A stretch of DNA of 64,000 nt, from contig CM035306.1 of the NCBI GenBank assembly GCA_002900995.3, positions 4,508,541 to 4,572,540 on the forward strand, in the 5' to 3' direction. The stretch is from Ganoderma boninense (taxonomy: Eukaryota; Basidiomycota; Agaricomycetes; Polyporales; Polyporaceae). The notes under the pieces are model-generated. The model did no database searches, was not told where the DNA came from, and saw only the letters and a program-made list of their open reading frames with translations. Of this stretch, positions 11,801 through 25,600 are shown in pieces (position 1 is the first letter of the stretch; each line of letters begins with the position of its first letter). Both the position numbers and the translations under genes were made by a program.

Positions 11801-11945
11801 TGCTGGGATGACCGAAGGTGGCTATATGCGGCAGAAAAGGCAACGAAAACACGTACCACAATGGACCGGATGGCACAGGAAACGCAAGGTCAAGAGCACG
11901 ACGCGAGTGGTGGCCGTGGAGAGACAAGTCTGTCGAGGTCGCCAT
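11801..11945 (-). repeat. conserved block shared with 58415-58564 (inverted copy)
   Basis: Read on the minus strand, the block begins with an ATG followed by GCGACCTCGACAGA and ends with TTCGGTCATCCCAGCA. The same block, with few changes in its last 85 bases, is found on the plus strand at 58415-58564. In both copies it can be read as a short first exon (MATST, later FPV.SG.LW) followed by GTACGTGTTT and a 54-nt stretch ending in CCCAG, which would make the best-conserved part an intron. The downstream sequences differ. It may be the start of a small duplicated gene or a fragment of an unknown repeat family. Confidence 0.55.
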
Positions 11946-14900
11946 GATTCTGCGGGGTCCCGTGCCGACCAGCGAGAGGTGGATGTCCCGGACTCCGGTC
12001 GCACCCGAGTTCGGCACGGGCGCCTACTGAGTGCTAAGTCCGGAGAACTCAGGCTCCCTTGTCCTATTCCGCTCATGTGTATCGCTAACCTTTCACCAAA
12101 AAGTCTGTATCTTCTGGAACGGCCTGTTGACTCGTAGATGTCTGAAAGAGAGATTTGGGATGTGGGATGGTCTCCGAGTCCCAGAATCACTGTGGCGGCT
12201 TCATGTTCGATTCAGTCTTCCCTGGTTTGCATTTTCCTACCTCCATCCCCAAAGCCAAGTCTTACACTGTCATACAGGAAACGCTGAAGCTGAAAAGTGG
12301 TACCATTGTTTTACCGAACATTCAGATGCCGGAGCTTGCAGCATTTCCGCCCCGTCGTTGCTCCGGCTACACAGCTCTGGAGTAGGAGAGGACCGATTTG
12401 GGGATCTGTGGGTCGAGGGCCGCGAACGGGGAAAACTCGGTGTCTTTACTGCTGGAAGCAATACCTAGGATACAGAAGGAGACCGCAAGCTGCCGGGTCG
12501 AAGCAGATGGGGGCGATCCAGTGTGCAAGAACGGGAAGCAAGGCACAGGCTGGAGCTGAAAATGAGCTTGAGCTAATCAACCCGTGTTACGGGCCGTGCG
12601 GAACGATTATGGTTAGGTGGCCGACGTCAGGCTTCAAGAGCAGTAGAGGACGAAACGTCCAGTTAGACATGGGCATGTCTCCTCCAGGCTGACGGGTCAC
12701 GGTTCACATCAGAGTCTGTGCCACGCGAGACGGCCCATTGAGCCGCAGAGACGGAGTAGGATGACACATGAACAAGCCGGTGAAAGCTGATGTGTCGACA
12801 AGCGCAAGTACTGTACATCCCAAGCAAAGAGAGACATGTCCGCTCAAGGCTTGAGATTCAACGAAGACCAGTTGAAGAGTGGGTCGAGAGCAGCGACTCG
12901 GGGCCTCGCTGGGCGCCAGAGGGACAAGCTGTGTTCCGGAAACCGCCGCACATTCAGCACAGCCGCCTGCTGGTGAGTTGGCAACGAACCGCGGTCATCC
13001 AGTTGAACCGCTGCTTTCTTATGTAAACCGACTACACTCTGGTCTCAGTACACACCTTGTATGACCGACGGATCCTCGTACATTATGGGTCGCTCCTCTT
13101 GAAAGACGAGTCGCCACTGCAATTCTGGTCAGCACGTCTCCAAGGTGTCTCCAAGGGATCGACCCCTCATCTCACTTCTGAACTTGTGGCTTCGGTACGT
13201 ACCCAGACCTCGGTCTGTCTTGTATGTTTGATGAAAAGTGAAGGGCTGCGCTGATCGTCGCTCTCTGGCAGGGCACCCATGCCCATAGCCGACACAGTCG
13301 AGCCAGCTTCTTCGCGGACGACCCAGGCCTCGACCCCGAGTCTCCCACTCCCATAAACGTCCCCGGGGATCAAAACCGATCCGGCCTCTAGGAGCCTCTC
13401 CGATCCCCCCGCAATGTCGTCACATTTGTCATGTTGTTTTGTATGTCAGGCCACAGTCGCGTCTCACCCTAATCCCCGCCGCTCGTCTGTACGGTGTACC
13501 GTGTACTGTGTACGGCGACCTGACTTCTCCCCAGATAGATATCTTTCCGTACCTTTCTGCCGCCACCCTTTACCCCGCAGTCCTGGGCATGACAGCTGTC
13601 GCAACACGCCAGGCCAGAGCAAGCACAACTCGTCCAGCCTGAGGGACGGTGCGATCATCGTGAGTCGTGACCTCGCCTGTTCGGAATCAGACTGGATCAC
13701 CATAACGCAACGAAACTACGCAGGCCCAAGCCTCGATCACTCCCGGCGCTGTTTCATGAAAGGCGTGCGCCCCCCCAGGACGCTTCCCGACCGGGTACGC
13801 GGCACGCATTGCCATCGCAGGCATCGGCAGCCCAGGGAACTTAATTTTGTATGTCTCTGGAATCTCTCTTGTCCATACCTGCGTACAAAGACCCAACACA
13901 CCCCTCGCGAACCTGGGAACGCCGTATACACGAGGCGTGCTTCCGGCTCGAACGAAGGCTTCCCGCCGAGACCGCCTCTTGAGATGTCGTAAGCACTCGC
14001 TGGCTCACTCCCAACAAATTTCTTCTCCCGTCCGGTGCTGCTGCAGTTTTGGGCTAGGCTTGCGCGACTGCGACTGCCACTCCAGCCATCACCCGAGGTC
14101 GGTGCTGTGGTCAGCTCGCGTGCTGACTAGGGGGAGGGGCTACGGAGGACACTGAATCAGTGATTCGCTCCTCCACCGCCGATGGCGGCTTCGCGCATCC
14201 AGCCTCGTTCGTGTGCCTCGCTAGAATGGACGCGGGCATAGCGTGCCTCTCGCAACTGTCTCCGAAGCTCCCGCCGCCTCGAGTCCATTGTCGCGCCTAC
14301 TTCGGGGGGTACGCGTACGCGTTCTGTGATGGGGTGGGGCGAGTTCCTACTGTAGCTGCGTCACGGCTCACGTACAGTACCCTTTGTGGCCCTTCACGTT
14401 GCGAATACGCGCTGCGCAGTGAGAACTTGCGTACGTTACATGAAACGAGGCCACTGCCTATTCTCATAGCCGCTCGCAGCCAGCCCCAGGCCGCCCGCGT
14501 GTTGTGTTGTAGCAGTTTCGATGAGGAATTTGAACATCATCACCGAGCTTCTGTGAATTCGTCGTGGCCTTCGAATTTGGAGCGCGCCCGTGAAGCAATA
14601 GCGAAAGCCATCAGCGGTACCACATCGCCTGACGCTGCATTGCGGAGAACTCGAGCGCCCCGCCGCACAAGTTCGAGGGTCGAGTCGCGCGCGTTGACCG
14701 TAGTTTCTGTGGCGGCAGCGGCGGCACAGGTAGACTCCAGTTCACCATTCTCCAGAGATCTCAGGCTAGTGATGGCACCCCCAAGTACTGATCTGAACAT
14801 CGAACATACACTCGCCTCCTTCGACGCAGGGCCGTTTCATTTTGCGCTCTCGAGATGCGCCCTCAAGCGATGTCATCTCAACTGGCAGCCGGGCCCGACC

Positions 14901-17900
14901 CCTCTGACCGCGTCCCTCGCCTGATGCGGTAAGGCACTTGTGGGTCTCGCCGTGGCGCTTGCGCGTTCCAGTCCCAGTATGTAGCTGGTGGCGCGCTGGA
15001 ACTCTATCCAACGCAGCCACCGCGATCAGCGGTGCCGGTCCTGGGCTTCATGGGTGATCGCATGCGAGTGTGCGTCGATCGTCCACTGTGACTCCATCTC
15101 TAAACTTCAAAGTTCAGACATACGGGCTCAGCCAAGCTCAGGGAGCTCGGCAGACGAAGCTCAAGTGTAAGTACTCGTACTTTATCTTTTATCTTATTCA
15201 CTTAGCGGGTCGCGACTTCGCCAGGCCCGCCGCCTTCCGCAATGGGGCGCGCGGCCCGCGCCGTGACATAACCATAACTTACGAGCGAGTACCAGGCCAC
15301 ACGGCGGGGCCTCGGTCGGCGGCTGCTATGAGAGCATGTGGGGTCGTCGGGAGATGGGAGGGGCAGGGCGGGCGCTGATGGCGCACGCGCAATGATAATG
15401 AGGGGACTAGAGTCGGGCCTGCTGCAAGTTTGAGAGGTCCAGGGCTGAGACCTGAGGTCTGAGGTCTGTGCAAAGCTGTGGCGCCCGACGAGCGGCCAAC
15501 CTTCCTGGTGCTGTTGCGCTCGCGAGGAGCTGGGGAGCGGAGCGCCGGATGACGGCGGGCACAATCATCATGGCATTGCTCCGAGTCGTGATGGTGATAT
15601 TGATTTGAGGGAGGGGGCGCAAAGGCTCGCCCGACGCGCGTCGCGCGACGGTTCGAAACCGCTGATCGGAAGGTCAAGGATCATAATGGGAGTTCCTAAG
15701 CACTGACGGAACTCGGCGACCTGGACTGAGGGCTTTCTTCAAGTCCCGGCGGGGGAGCGAAACCATCGGACGGTGGGACGCCATGACATGACACAAGGCC
15801 GAAGAAGACGACGACGAAACATATAGAAGAGCGGGACGAAGAAGCGGCCGACCTGCGTAACGTAACGATGTCGGAAGAACGTGTCCCCCCGGAGAAGCAG
15901 GCGTCCCGCTCAAAACGTCAGAGACGGAGGACGGGTCACGGAAGGAGTGGCCAGAAAGCGGTGTCGTCTCCGTCAGTATGCTGTGCCGGCGCGGGCGCTC
16001 TGATCCCAGCAGCAGAAAAAGAAGTGGAAAACAGATCACCAGGCCGAGAATGCCTTTGCAACGTTCCCAGACTCAAGCCGCTGTAAAGTTGCTGCTTAGG
16101 GTACTACTACACGCCACTAATAATGCGAGGCACCCAGCTGGAGGGAGGGGGCCGGCTGGACCCGACCCGAACTGCCAGGGTGTGGCCCAGAGGCTCGGGG
16201 CCAGGATGGCGCGCCGGGAGAGACCACAGCGCGATGGCGACGAGCACACCACCGCAATCCCCGATTCCAGGACCAATGTCAGGATTCAGGATTCAGGATC
16301 GCCTGCGGATCGGGCGTCGTATCTTTATCTTCATCTCGCCCGCGCATACGAATGCAGCTAGCTCGACTTCCGGGGCCGCCTATCGTATCTCATCCGTATC
16401 TCGTACTTAGTAGTCTCGGCGTGTCCGAGAAGACCTGCGCGAGCTCGAGTATAGTATGATACTTATACGGCCGAGATGACGTCGACTTCGACGGGATCTG
16501 CGACCCCAGGGACGAGTCTTGGTTGCCAGTGGTACATAGGCTCGACTTACTGCTCTCAGCCTCAGGTGTGGCGCAATAGCAATACATGCCCAGGGAAGAG
16601 GGGGTGAAGGAAGGAGGGCCGCGGCAGCTCAAATTGGAGATGGCAGCGATATAGCTATAGAGCGATACCGAGACGGGCCTGGGAGCGCCAAGATGCAGCA
16701 GCGTGTAGCGCAGAGTCCGCCCGATAAGTATCGACATCGGCGAGTTTGAAAATCACAACCCAACCTTGTTGGGCAGGGAACGTGGTAGGCACTGGCACTG
16801 GCACTGGGCAGGCGGGACTGCGAGCGCAAAAAGGGAAGGCATGACGTCAAAATGCGGAGGCATTTGCGTCCTCGGACGGCGTGCCGATGTCGTTCGTTGT
16901 CCGTGTCTGTCATTATCAGTCTCGCGACTGCCGCACGTCCGTCTGCGTAAGTACACTTAATGTATATAAGTATAGCAGGCACGTCCGTATATCGACTCGG
17001 GCGACGTAATGCCGCGCGATGACGATGACGACGAGGAATAGACCGGCCTGGAGGATGTCGCTGGAAAATCCGCGGTAGTCATTTGGACAGATATCACGGC
17101 GGGGCAGAGGGACTTGCCTTATGTACGTACTTGTACTCGTACTCGCCTCGACGGGGGGGTTAACTTTCCACATTCGCAGAGGAGGTGACGTCCTGCGCGC
17201 AAACATCATGATGTGTGTGTTCCCGCATGGAATTCGAATCGAACGTGAGCTGGATTGCGCACACACGACATTTAGTGTGAGCCGCGCACTGGCAGGAGTC
17301 CAGGAAGAAGATCAGAAGAAGGCGCTCGAGGCCCGAGCGTGAGATTGGACGGGGGTCGGCATGACCTGAGCCTCGGCCGGTGGCCATGGGAGGGAGGGGG
17401 CGACAGACAGACATAGATAGGAAAGCGTCGACGGTGGGGAGGGAGAACACCCAGAAGACTCTGATCATGATGCACGACGAAGCTGGGGGCCCGGTAGCTG
17501 AGCGCTGAGCGCTGGGTCGTAGGAAGAGAAGCGCGGGAAGGCTGGGAGCGCCCTGTAAGTTGCCGGGGAGATGATGGGCAGGAAAAGGCAAGAACCACGA
17601 ACCAAGAACCAGCGGCGTCTGGGGCATGTGATACGGACCCAGAGGCGGGCGCGGACAAGGTTATGCCGTGCAGTCGCCAGCGTGTGGTAAGGTGAGGACT
17701 GTAGCCTGGAAGAGAACAAGGAGGGGTATCGATCGACCTTGTTATTCTTGGATCCGGAGAGCGCAGGTTTGACGCAGACGCAGACGGGGCAAGGGCGAGG
17801 TTGTTTGGCGGGCAGGCGACAGAAAACAGACGGCGGAACGAGCGCGATCTCGGAGCATAGTGGAGCGGAAAGAAGTGGGAGAATTGAGGAGAAGAAGGGC

Positions 17901-20900
17901 CACAACGGCAGAGGCAGGGGCAGGGGCAGACATGTTGGTCGTAAAGCCGAGGGATGGTCGATGAGACGAGATGGGTACTGTGCGGTTCGGGGGGGGGGGG
18001 CGTTTTCGCGAATTGTCGCTAGCGCTGTGGGTCGCGATGATCAATGAAACCTGGGCGATTGGGCGGGCGATGGCATTGGGGGACTTCTGGCTTCCACAGC
18101 GCGGCGTCTGCCGGACCGACCATGACTGAAGCCCTGGAGCTCGAAGCTCGACGCTCGCATGACGTGGGACGCGGGAGACGTGGGACTCGGAGGCAACGCC
18201 GCCCCCTTTCATACTGACAGAAGCACTCCTGTAATGATGACCAGAGGGGCAGGGTGAGACCCAAGGACGTCGGTGTTGGGAACAAGAGGCCTGCGTTGCC
18301 AGTCTGAGCCCTGGACTGCTGCGCGACCGGACGGCTAGGGCACGGACGTCCGCGGACTACATACCCCCGACATCGGGTCGTGCGTCACGGTTGATGGGAA
18401 TTCACTGAGGGCGGCCTGTCGGTCATTTGAACACCCAGGCGTCTTGTCCCGCCTTCCGTGAACGAAATGTAGAGTACCGAGCAGGTACAGAGCAGACGTA
18501 AGGCCATCAAGCGGGGCAGAGAACGTCTAGCTGCGAGGACCACATTGACCTGAGACAGGGTTCTAGTGTCTCGTTTCTTTCTCGCTGCGATCGACGAACG
18601 GGGACCCCCCTGATCTGGGGGCGAAGCGGCAAGCATGGCCATGGGGGTCCCGCGAAGGCAGAGCGAGCGCCGTTCGGGGACCGGGAGAAGGACGTCTACA
18701 TGGACAGCGAATGAGCGCGACGCAGAACGTGGACGGGTCGACGTACGGTTAACGGCGATCAGCGATATGCTCCATCGGGCTCGTACGGGCGAGCAGGCGC
18801 AGCGCTAGCCAGGGAGGGGATCAAGGAGCAAGCATGGTGGACAGCGAAGGATCAGTAAGAGGGAGGGGGGGGTCGGTGCTCACGAGAATGACCGCATGAC
18901 GGGAGGCGGGGGCATGGGCGGCCTGGCCCTCGTCCGCTCGGGAGCCCAGATGGGTGTGCGCAGGGTGCGAGGATGGCGGACGGGAGGATCAGGAGGTGGT
19001 GCGGTGCGGTGACGCGCCGGGCCCGAGATGGCGGAGACGAGGCTTGGGTTTGAGATTCAGATGCGGCTGGGAGGGGGAGGGGGAGGGGGAGATGATCTGG
19101 GTCCGGGATCAATGGTGCTTACTGCGAACGCAGGATCTGGATTCTGGAGTGGAGATGGCATGAGCATGAGTTGTGGATCCTGAGTGAAGCACGCCTGTCG
19201 GTCTAGCTCGGTCACATGGAGGGGAGGAGAGGGATCAAATCCGACTTGCAGCGCGGAAGTGCATGCAGTGTACAGAGATGTAGAGGTACGCGTACGGTAT
19301 TCACTATTGGAATTCCGGGACCTATGTCCTGCTTTTCGACCCGGCTGAAGGTACGATCGAAGCGCACCCGGGTCGCCTGCAGAGCGCACAGTCGGGTGGC
19401 TGTGAGGCTGAGGGCGTGGGCGCTGATGCGACAAGTGCGCAAAATGGGACAGGAACGTAAAGGCGGGAGTAGGAGAGCAAGATGAACGGAAGATAAAAAT
19501 GGTCCGAGCGCAGGCTGGGAGGCGAGGGGGGGGAGATAGGGCGGGGAGATTGGGTTACACTTATGACATAGGCTGAATAGTGTGAAGTGAACGAGGGTCA
19601 AGCGAACTGGAAGTGTATCTGGATGGGGCAGGAGGGGGAAGAAGGGTGGTGATGTGGTAAGGCGGGTAAGGCGGGTGTCAAAAGAGACATTTAGCGAGGG
19701 CGGTTGAAGGACGTGGGGGGAGGGAGAATAAAGTACGGAAAAACGGAATGACGACGAACGTCGGGAAGGAAGGAGAATAAATTTAGGCGGATGGGCTTGG
19801 ACGGGGAATAACGAGATTAGACAAGGACAAGGGAAGGAACAGAGAGACGGTCAGGCGAGGAAGGCGACGGACAAAGTCGGAGCGGGAAGAGGAGAGAAGG
19901 GAGGCGGTGGGGGGTCGGGGATCGGAGGGGCGTTGGTGGCGACGAAACGGTGATGGACGGTTCGTTGCTGGTGGGAGACAGTGGCAGGCGATGGGCGAGG
20001 GCGGGGGATGCCGGTCGACAGTAACAAGTGGGTGGAGATCAAGGCGAACAACGGGGCAGATTTCGAGATGGCGATGGGGGGCGAGGGCGAGGGTTCGGAC
20101 TCGGAGGGACGACAGCAGCCGAGGCTGGACGAAGGGGACGTGGGAGAGGACGACGACGAGGAGAGACAAGAGCGGGCGGCAAAGAGCGCAGATTGTGCAG
20201 CGTGTCTGGCCGATTCCGATTTGAAAGAATCACCAGCTTAGTGGGAACCCGACCCTGACCTCGCGTGATCTCCAGGCGAGCCTCCCCCCGGCGCTGGGTG
20301 CGGATGGGCGCCGGCGGAGGAGGCGGGGGCGACGCAGACAGCGGCCAGTGCAGAGAGATGGGGACTGTGGAGGGCGGGGGTGAGGGCGCGATGGGCATTG
20401 TTTGTCGGGATGGCGGCCAAGATCCCGTTCGGTCCGCGGCCGAGGCGGGGACCCGGAGGAGAAGGAATTGCCATATACGGGATAGATGCCGGGATGGGCC
20501 GGGGCGTAGATATATGGCCGGGGGCGATTGGAGGCCAGCTGGAGCTCGCCCCTCTCGCCGTCGCATGGGTCCTCGTCTGAAGGCTTCGCCCTCGCCCCGC
20601 CCTCCCCGTCCTGCTCCTTCTGCCCGCCCCGCCCTTAGCCGCAACAAGGATACCGCCTGGAGTGCGTCGCCCTTCTCTACTCCCCCGCCCCTCCGTCGTC
20701 GTGCCCGACACTGACCTTATCGCCCCCTTCCGTTTGCAGATCTCGCGACCCTTGCCGGCTTCTACCTATCCGCCCTCCCCCATCACAAGCAAGACCACCC
20801 TCCCTTCAAACGACTTCTTCCTTTGTTAGTACGCTTGAGTATTACTCGCGACTATCACTCTCCGCCCCGCCATCGACAGCCGAAAGCCATCCCCGCTCGC

Positions 20901-20990
20901 CCACCTCCACCCCGCCCTCGAGATAAGTCGGATTCCGCTGATTCTATCGCGTACCCGCTTCCTCGCACACATCCCCCCTTCCTCCTCCCA
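11946..20990. other. long stretch without a supportable gene
   Basis: Open frames occur on both strands, the longest 254 codons at 14160-14924, but none shows a domain or a coherent exon chain. A minus-strand segment near 13690-13930 (GLPMPAMAMRAAYPVGKRPGG) looks protein-like, but I could not place it in a family or extend it. From about 17.3 to 20.2 kb the plus strand is very purine-rich, including a G-run cluster at 19069-19091. I see no tRNA, rRNA or mobile-element signature. Confidence 0.4.
19069..19091 (+). other. G-run cluster, potential G-quadruplex
   Basis: One run of three G followed by three runs of five G, separated by single A residues. This fits the usual G-quadruplex pattern with one-base loops. 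It sits in the purine-rich tract upstream of the bHLH gene. Function is not shown by the sequence. Confidence 0.5.
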
Positions 20991-21092
20991 CGACTCCTGT
21001 GAAACGTCCCTCCACTCTCTCTAGACCGTTTCCGCCCATTCTCCCGCATCGCCACTTGCAGATCCCCCATCAACCACTGTATCCATACTACA
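20640..21092 (+). promoter_or_regulatory. pyrimidine-rich leader and promoter region of the bHLH gene
   Basis: The plus strand changes from purine-rich to strongly C/T-rich about 450 bp before the bHLH start codon and stays so up to the ATG. Pyrimidine-rich tracts before the start are a common feature of highly expressed fungal genes. I do not see a clear TATA box. The exact transcription start cannot be placed. Confidence 0.4.
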
Positions 21093-22613
21093 ATGGTCCT
21101 TCCTCTCGCTATCCCGACTCCCCCTCCGCCCGCAGCTCCCCCGCTGCCGGTAACTCCCCCCTCCTCCACCGAATCCTCCAACGGCCCACGCACCCCCGTT
21201 GAACCCGATAACTCTGTTCAGACTCTCGCCCTCCCCCCGCCCGTCGACGGCGCAGCCCCTGCTCCGAGCACCTCCTCGACCAGCACTGCTCAGCCTAAAC
21301 GCAAGCCCAGCAGGCGCGCCAACACCGCAGAGCGCAGGGCAACCCACAACGCCGTTGAGCGCGCTCGCCGCGAGACTCTCAACGGTCGTTTCTTGGTCAG
21401 TTCGCTTTTTTTGCACTCCGCAGCGCCCCCTCCCCTCTAACGCCCGTCCTTTCCTTTTCCGCAGGATCTTGCTGCCCTCCTCCCCAACCTCTCCCAGATC
21501 CGCCGCCCCTCCAAGTCCTCCATCGTCAACTCCTCCATCGCCCACATTCACGCCTCTCGCAGGCACCGCCTCCTTGCTGCCCGTGAGCTTCGTCTCCTCA
21601 AGCTCGAGTCCGACGCCCTCCGTCGCGAACTCAACGAATGGCGCGACCGCTCTGGTCTTCCCCGCGTCGACGAGCCCGTCCGCGGCGAGGCCTTCCAGAT
21701 GATCCTCAGCGGTGAAGTCGAGGTCCTCAACGCTGGCCCCATAGAAGAGGAGGGTGCTGATGGTGACTATGGCGACAACGATTATGGAGATGACGACTAC
21801 GCTGGCCCCGTCCAGGGTGGCATGCACGATGACCCTATGGACGACATGCGTGCTCCCCTCGCCCAGCACTTGCCTCTCTCAAAGGCCGGCGAAGTCAACC
21901 CCTTCGCACACGGCGGTCTCCAGCTCCAGACCATCCTGCCCCGCCCCGTTGCTCAGGGCCCGCACACGCCAATGGTCGTCCAGAGCCCCAGCCAGCTTTC
22001 GTTCGAGAACCCCGCTCGGGCCGCCATGTACGACTCGCACCCCCACGCCACGAACCAGATGCACCCCCAGTTCTCTGGTCAGTACATGCAGCACATGAAC
22101 GGCCACGTCCAGGCCGTCTCCGATGAGAAGGCTGCATGGGGCGCCGCGCAGATGTTTGGTGCGCAGGTCGCCGGCGGTCCTCTCTTCACCCCTCCCGCGA
22201 CGTCGCACAGCGCCGCGAACGGGTCGCCGATGAATGCGCCTACCTCTCAACAGCAGGCGTACCTCATCAACCTCCAGCGCCAGCAGCTGCTCCAGCAGCA
22301 ACACCATCAGCGCATGACTGACGACGCTTCTCCCCCGTCCGGCCCCATCTCCGTTCGTCGCGAGCGCAGCGGCAGCATCAACAGCAATGGTAGTGGGTAC
22401 GGCAGCCCGGGGAGCAACCCCGGTAGCTACGAGATGCCAAGCGTTATGAACGCCGCCGCCGTACCGCGCCGTATGACTGGCCCAGGTGGCGCCGGCTGGG
22501 ACGACGGCATGAACATGGGTATTAGTGGCATGGGGATGGGCATGATGAAGAGCGCCGCCATCAGCGTCGGAGGGGGCGGCAACGGTCATGGGTACGCGTC
22601 CATGATGTTGTGA
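21093..22613 (+). CDS. bHLH transcription factor
   Basis: Two exons (21093-21395 and 21465-22613) encode a 483-aa protein. A Pro/Ser/Thr-rich N-terminus of about 65 residues leads into a basic stretch (PKRKPSRRANTAERR), then the basic helix with the E-box-reading residues in HNAVERARRE (His85, Glu89, Arg92/93). The intron interrupts helix 1; exon 2 continues with DLAALLPNLSQ, a short loop (RRPSKSS), and helix 2 (IVNSSIAHIH). A leucine-containing helix (LRLLKLESDALRREL) follows and may extend the dimer interface. The remainder is low-complexity: an acidic Asp/Tyr/Gly stretch, Met/His/Gln-rich sections with a poly-Gln run, and Gly/Met-rich C-terminus, as in activation domains. It should act in the nucleus as a dimer on CANNTG sites. 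Target genes are unknown. The intron is supported by GTCAGT and a CT-rich 3' end with CCGCAG. Confidence 0.9.
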
Positions 22614-25600
22614 GCTCTCCCGTCTCGTCTATGGAACCAAGCCCCCCCACTCAAGCTATCATGCTCGCCCCCGTGCTCGTGTATGTCCCTCCTTTGTCTC
22701 CCTGTCGTTGTCCCCACGGCCGCCGCCTCCGCCGCTGCCATTGTCACTGTCGTTTACTGCTACAGCTACCTATGTTCTCCTGACGTCCACCGCCGGCCCA
22801 CTGTATTTTTGAACCCTATCTATGCCCGCCAACCGGTCGCGGGCTGATTATTTTCTTGTGCTTTACGCTACGCACTGTCGTACTCGATACCAACCCAATG
22901 TACCAATGCCCGACCCCGGTCCAGTCCAGTCGTTGTCTAATTTGCTTTTCCCATTCATTGTTCACACTCTTTTTCTCGCCCGACCCGCCCTCGTGCCGAA
23001 TCGGTGTGCCCGCTCTCGTCGGTACACACTACATACACGTGCATGCACCTCCATCCTGCGCCGTCCGTGTTTGTCCTTGCCCGTAAACCCCCCGTCCACT
23101 CCTTTTGTACATAGAACGGCCGCCCCGGCGGCGAGCGGGCACGCAGCAGTAGTATGCACGTCGCCCGCCCGCGTGCCCGGGAGTCGTCGGCCGTTCGCAC
23201 CCACGCTCGTTAGCGTCTGCTCTGCGTTTTTTATTCTCTAGTTTATACCCCCCCATGGGCCGGACGCCTTGCGGGCCAAGGGCGCGTCGTCGTTGTCGTG
23301 TACGTCGTTCAACGTAGTAATAGGTACCTAGCGCTGTCTGTGTTGGACACGGAATACAGGCAGCTTGTATGTGGTACTGCGCCCCCGTCTGCCTGCGTAC
23401 TTGCAGCCCACCCACCGCTCCTTGAACCTTTCCGTCGCTCGTTTTCCGTTGCTTACCACATAGACCACGCGCCGGCGCGCCCCGCGCGCGTATCTGTACT
23501 GTATCTGTATCTGTAGTCGATCTCGAAGTTGCAGCTGTAGCGTCGCCTCGTGGCTCCCTCCAGGCCTGCAGGACACATAAAAGGGCATCCTCGGCGCGCG
23601 CGTTTTTCTGTTGGAACGTCGAAGCACCACCCCCTACCACCCCGGGCGGACGTCATCGCGCGAGGGGCTAAACCCGCGCGAGCGAGGCGCGAGATGCCAG
23701 GGGGTGTGCGAGGTCATGGGGAGGTCGGCGTGGACGGTCACCCGACCGGGCGGGGAGCGTCATGTGGGAGCGATCTGCCAGGCGTTTTGCCACACCTGGG
23801 AATGCGAATCCGAATGCGCGCGCCAGTGCTTTGCGTTCGAGCCTCGAGGGCAAGTCAGCAGTGGGCAACTTGAACTTGGGACGGTAAGCACTTGCGCAAG
23901 CATTGTCGATCGTATGTTGAACGTTGAAGCTGGAGCCGGTGGCGCGATAAATACTGAGGTGCCGCGGCCGGTGGACGTGATGCGATACGGATACGGATAC
24001 GGATACGGACGTGATGGCGATTCGGGCGGGGGCGCTGAAGTTTTTCGTCGGATGGTGGCAAGTAAGTAAGTACGCGAACAGGCGACTGGTCACACAGCGC
24101 GAGCGATGATGATGGTGGTGGTGGTGGGGATCCGGGACGGGAGGCACGGGACGGGGGGCGTGATGCATGTGCGACGCCGACAGTGACAGGAATGGAACGA
24201 GACGAGTCGGAGGGGGGGATTGGGGGGGAGGGGCCGATCGTCCGTGGACGGTCGCGCATCGTCGCCTGTCGGGGAACCAGGCCCCGCAGAATCACTGGGT
24301 CAGGTTTAGATGCAGAACCGTTGCGGCTCGCCCCATCTATAGAGCACTCAGCAGGTATGCGGGGGATCAGCGAGACGCGTACAGTAGCAGTACGGGGAGG
24401 TGGTTCGAACTTCGCGTTTCCCGGGCCACCCCACCCCCTGCCTTCCCGACCCCCTCTCCGCGGCCGGTCGGAGTGACGGATGCAAAGCTCAGTACTCAGT
24501 GCTCGGCGCATGCATTGGCGGGGCGGAGGAACTTGCGCAGGCCCGATGCGGGGGAAGGTCGCAGATCGCGAAGGGGCGAAGGACGAGGTTACCCCGCACG
24601 GGTCGTGCGTTCCCTCGCCCCTCCGCAGAGACTAACTGCGCACATACAGTCCGGCGGACGCGAATGTACGGTTGTGGGCATATTGCCCGTCGGCGTCGAG
24701 TCCCGGGTTCGAGAGAGAAGGACGTTCGACATCGAATGAAGACCGTCCCGAGCTGAGCTGGGGTCTCGCGGCTCGGCGGTGCGACTCGGAGTGGATCCGG
24801 CGCGGAACGGCCAGGACCGTCCGCCCAGTCGGTCCAGTCGAGCTCTGTCCAGCGTCCGCAGCAGGAATGCACATTGACTCGCTGAGCGGGAGTTGTACCG
24901 CCGTCAAGTATTGAGTACTGGGTCTCGACGTTGACGTCGCTCTCGCTGGGCAGCGCAGCGAGCTTTCTCGTCGGCCGAAAGCCCACAGGGCCCAAATTGT
25001 GTGTAGCGCAGTTTTCGCGGTCCGTGCAGGAGCCGACGCGTTAACGTTGGTGTCAACGCGAATGTTGGGGACGATTTACTTGTACTGAGTTAATGGGCGG
25101 CGCGCGAGCACCGATCTCGGGTTGCCAGAGAGATTGAGAATGAGAGACAGCGGGATGCGGATGCGGTGCAGTACGTTGACGCGACACGAAGGGTTTTCAA
25201 CTTCCTTCTCAGTGTAGCGAGGGTGTTCGTGATTCTATTAACTGTGAATGTTGGTGATCGCGCGAATCGAAAGATTGTCACATTAGTACGTATACAGTGG
25301 GTAAGTACTCACTTGCCGTGCGATATCAACTCTTGCGCTTGAGGGACAGTGAGGCATCACTTGCTCGTCGTTATGGGGACAACGAGGCTGGTTCAGCACT
25401 TTATCTCGTCCCTGGATGGAGAAAAAAGGTGAGCAAGCGAGCATCCGGCGAAATTACTTAGATCATTGCGAGATCGAAGGCGGTGTTCAACTTGAAGTAC
25501 GTTCGGGCCGGAGCCACATCGAGCCATATCCGGCTCGACGTCGCAACAAATGCATAGCACACCATCAAATTAGGGAACGAGCCCTCCCACCTTGTGACGT

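Noticed and set aside
15640..15670. B-box-like GGTTCGAAACC suggesting a tRNA
   Set aside because: No A box at the right distance and no cloverleaf can be drawn on either strand.
21021..21869. 282-codon minus-strand frame
   Set aside because: It is antisense to the bHLH gene, whose coding strand shows a clear domain and a good intron.
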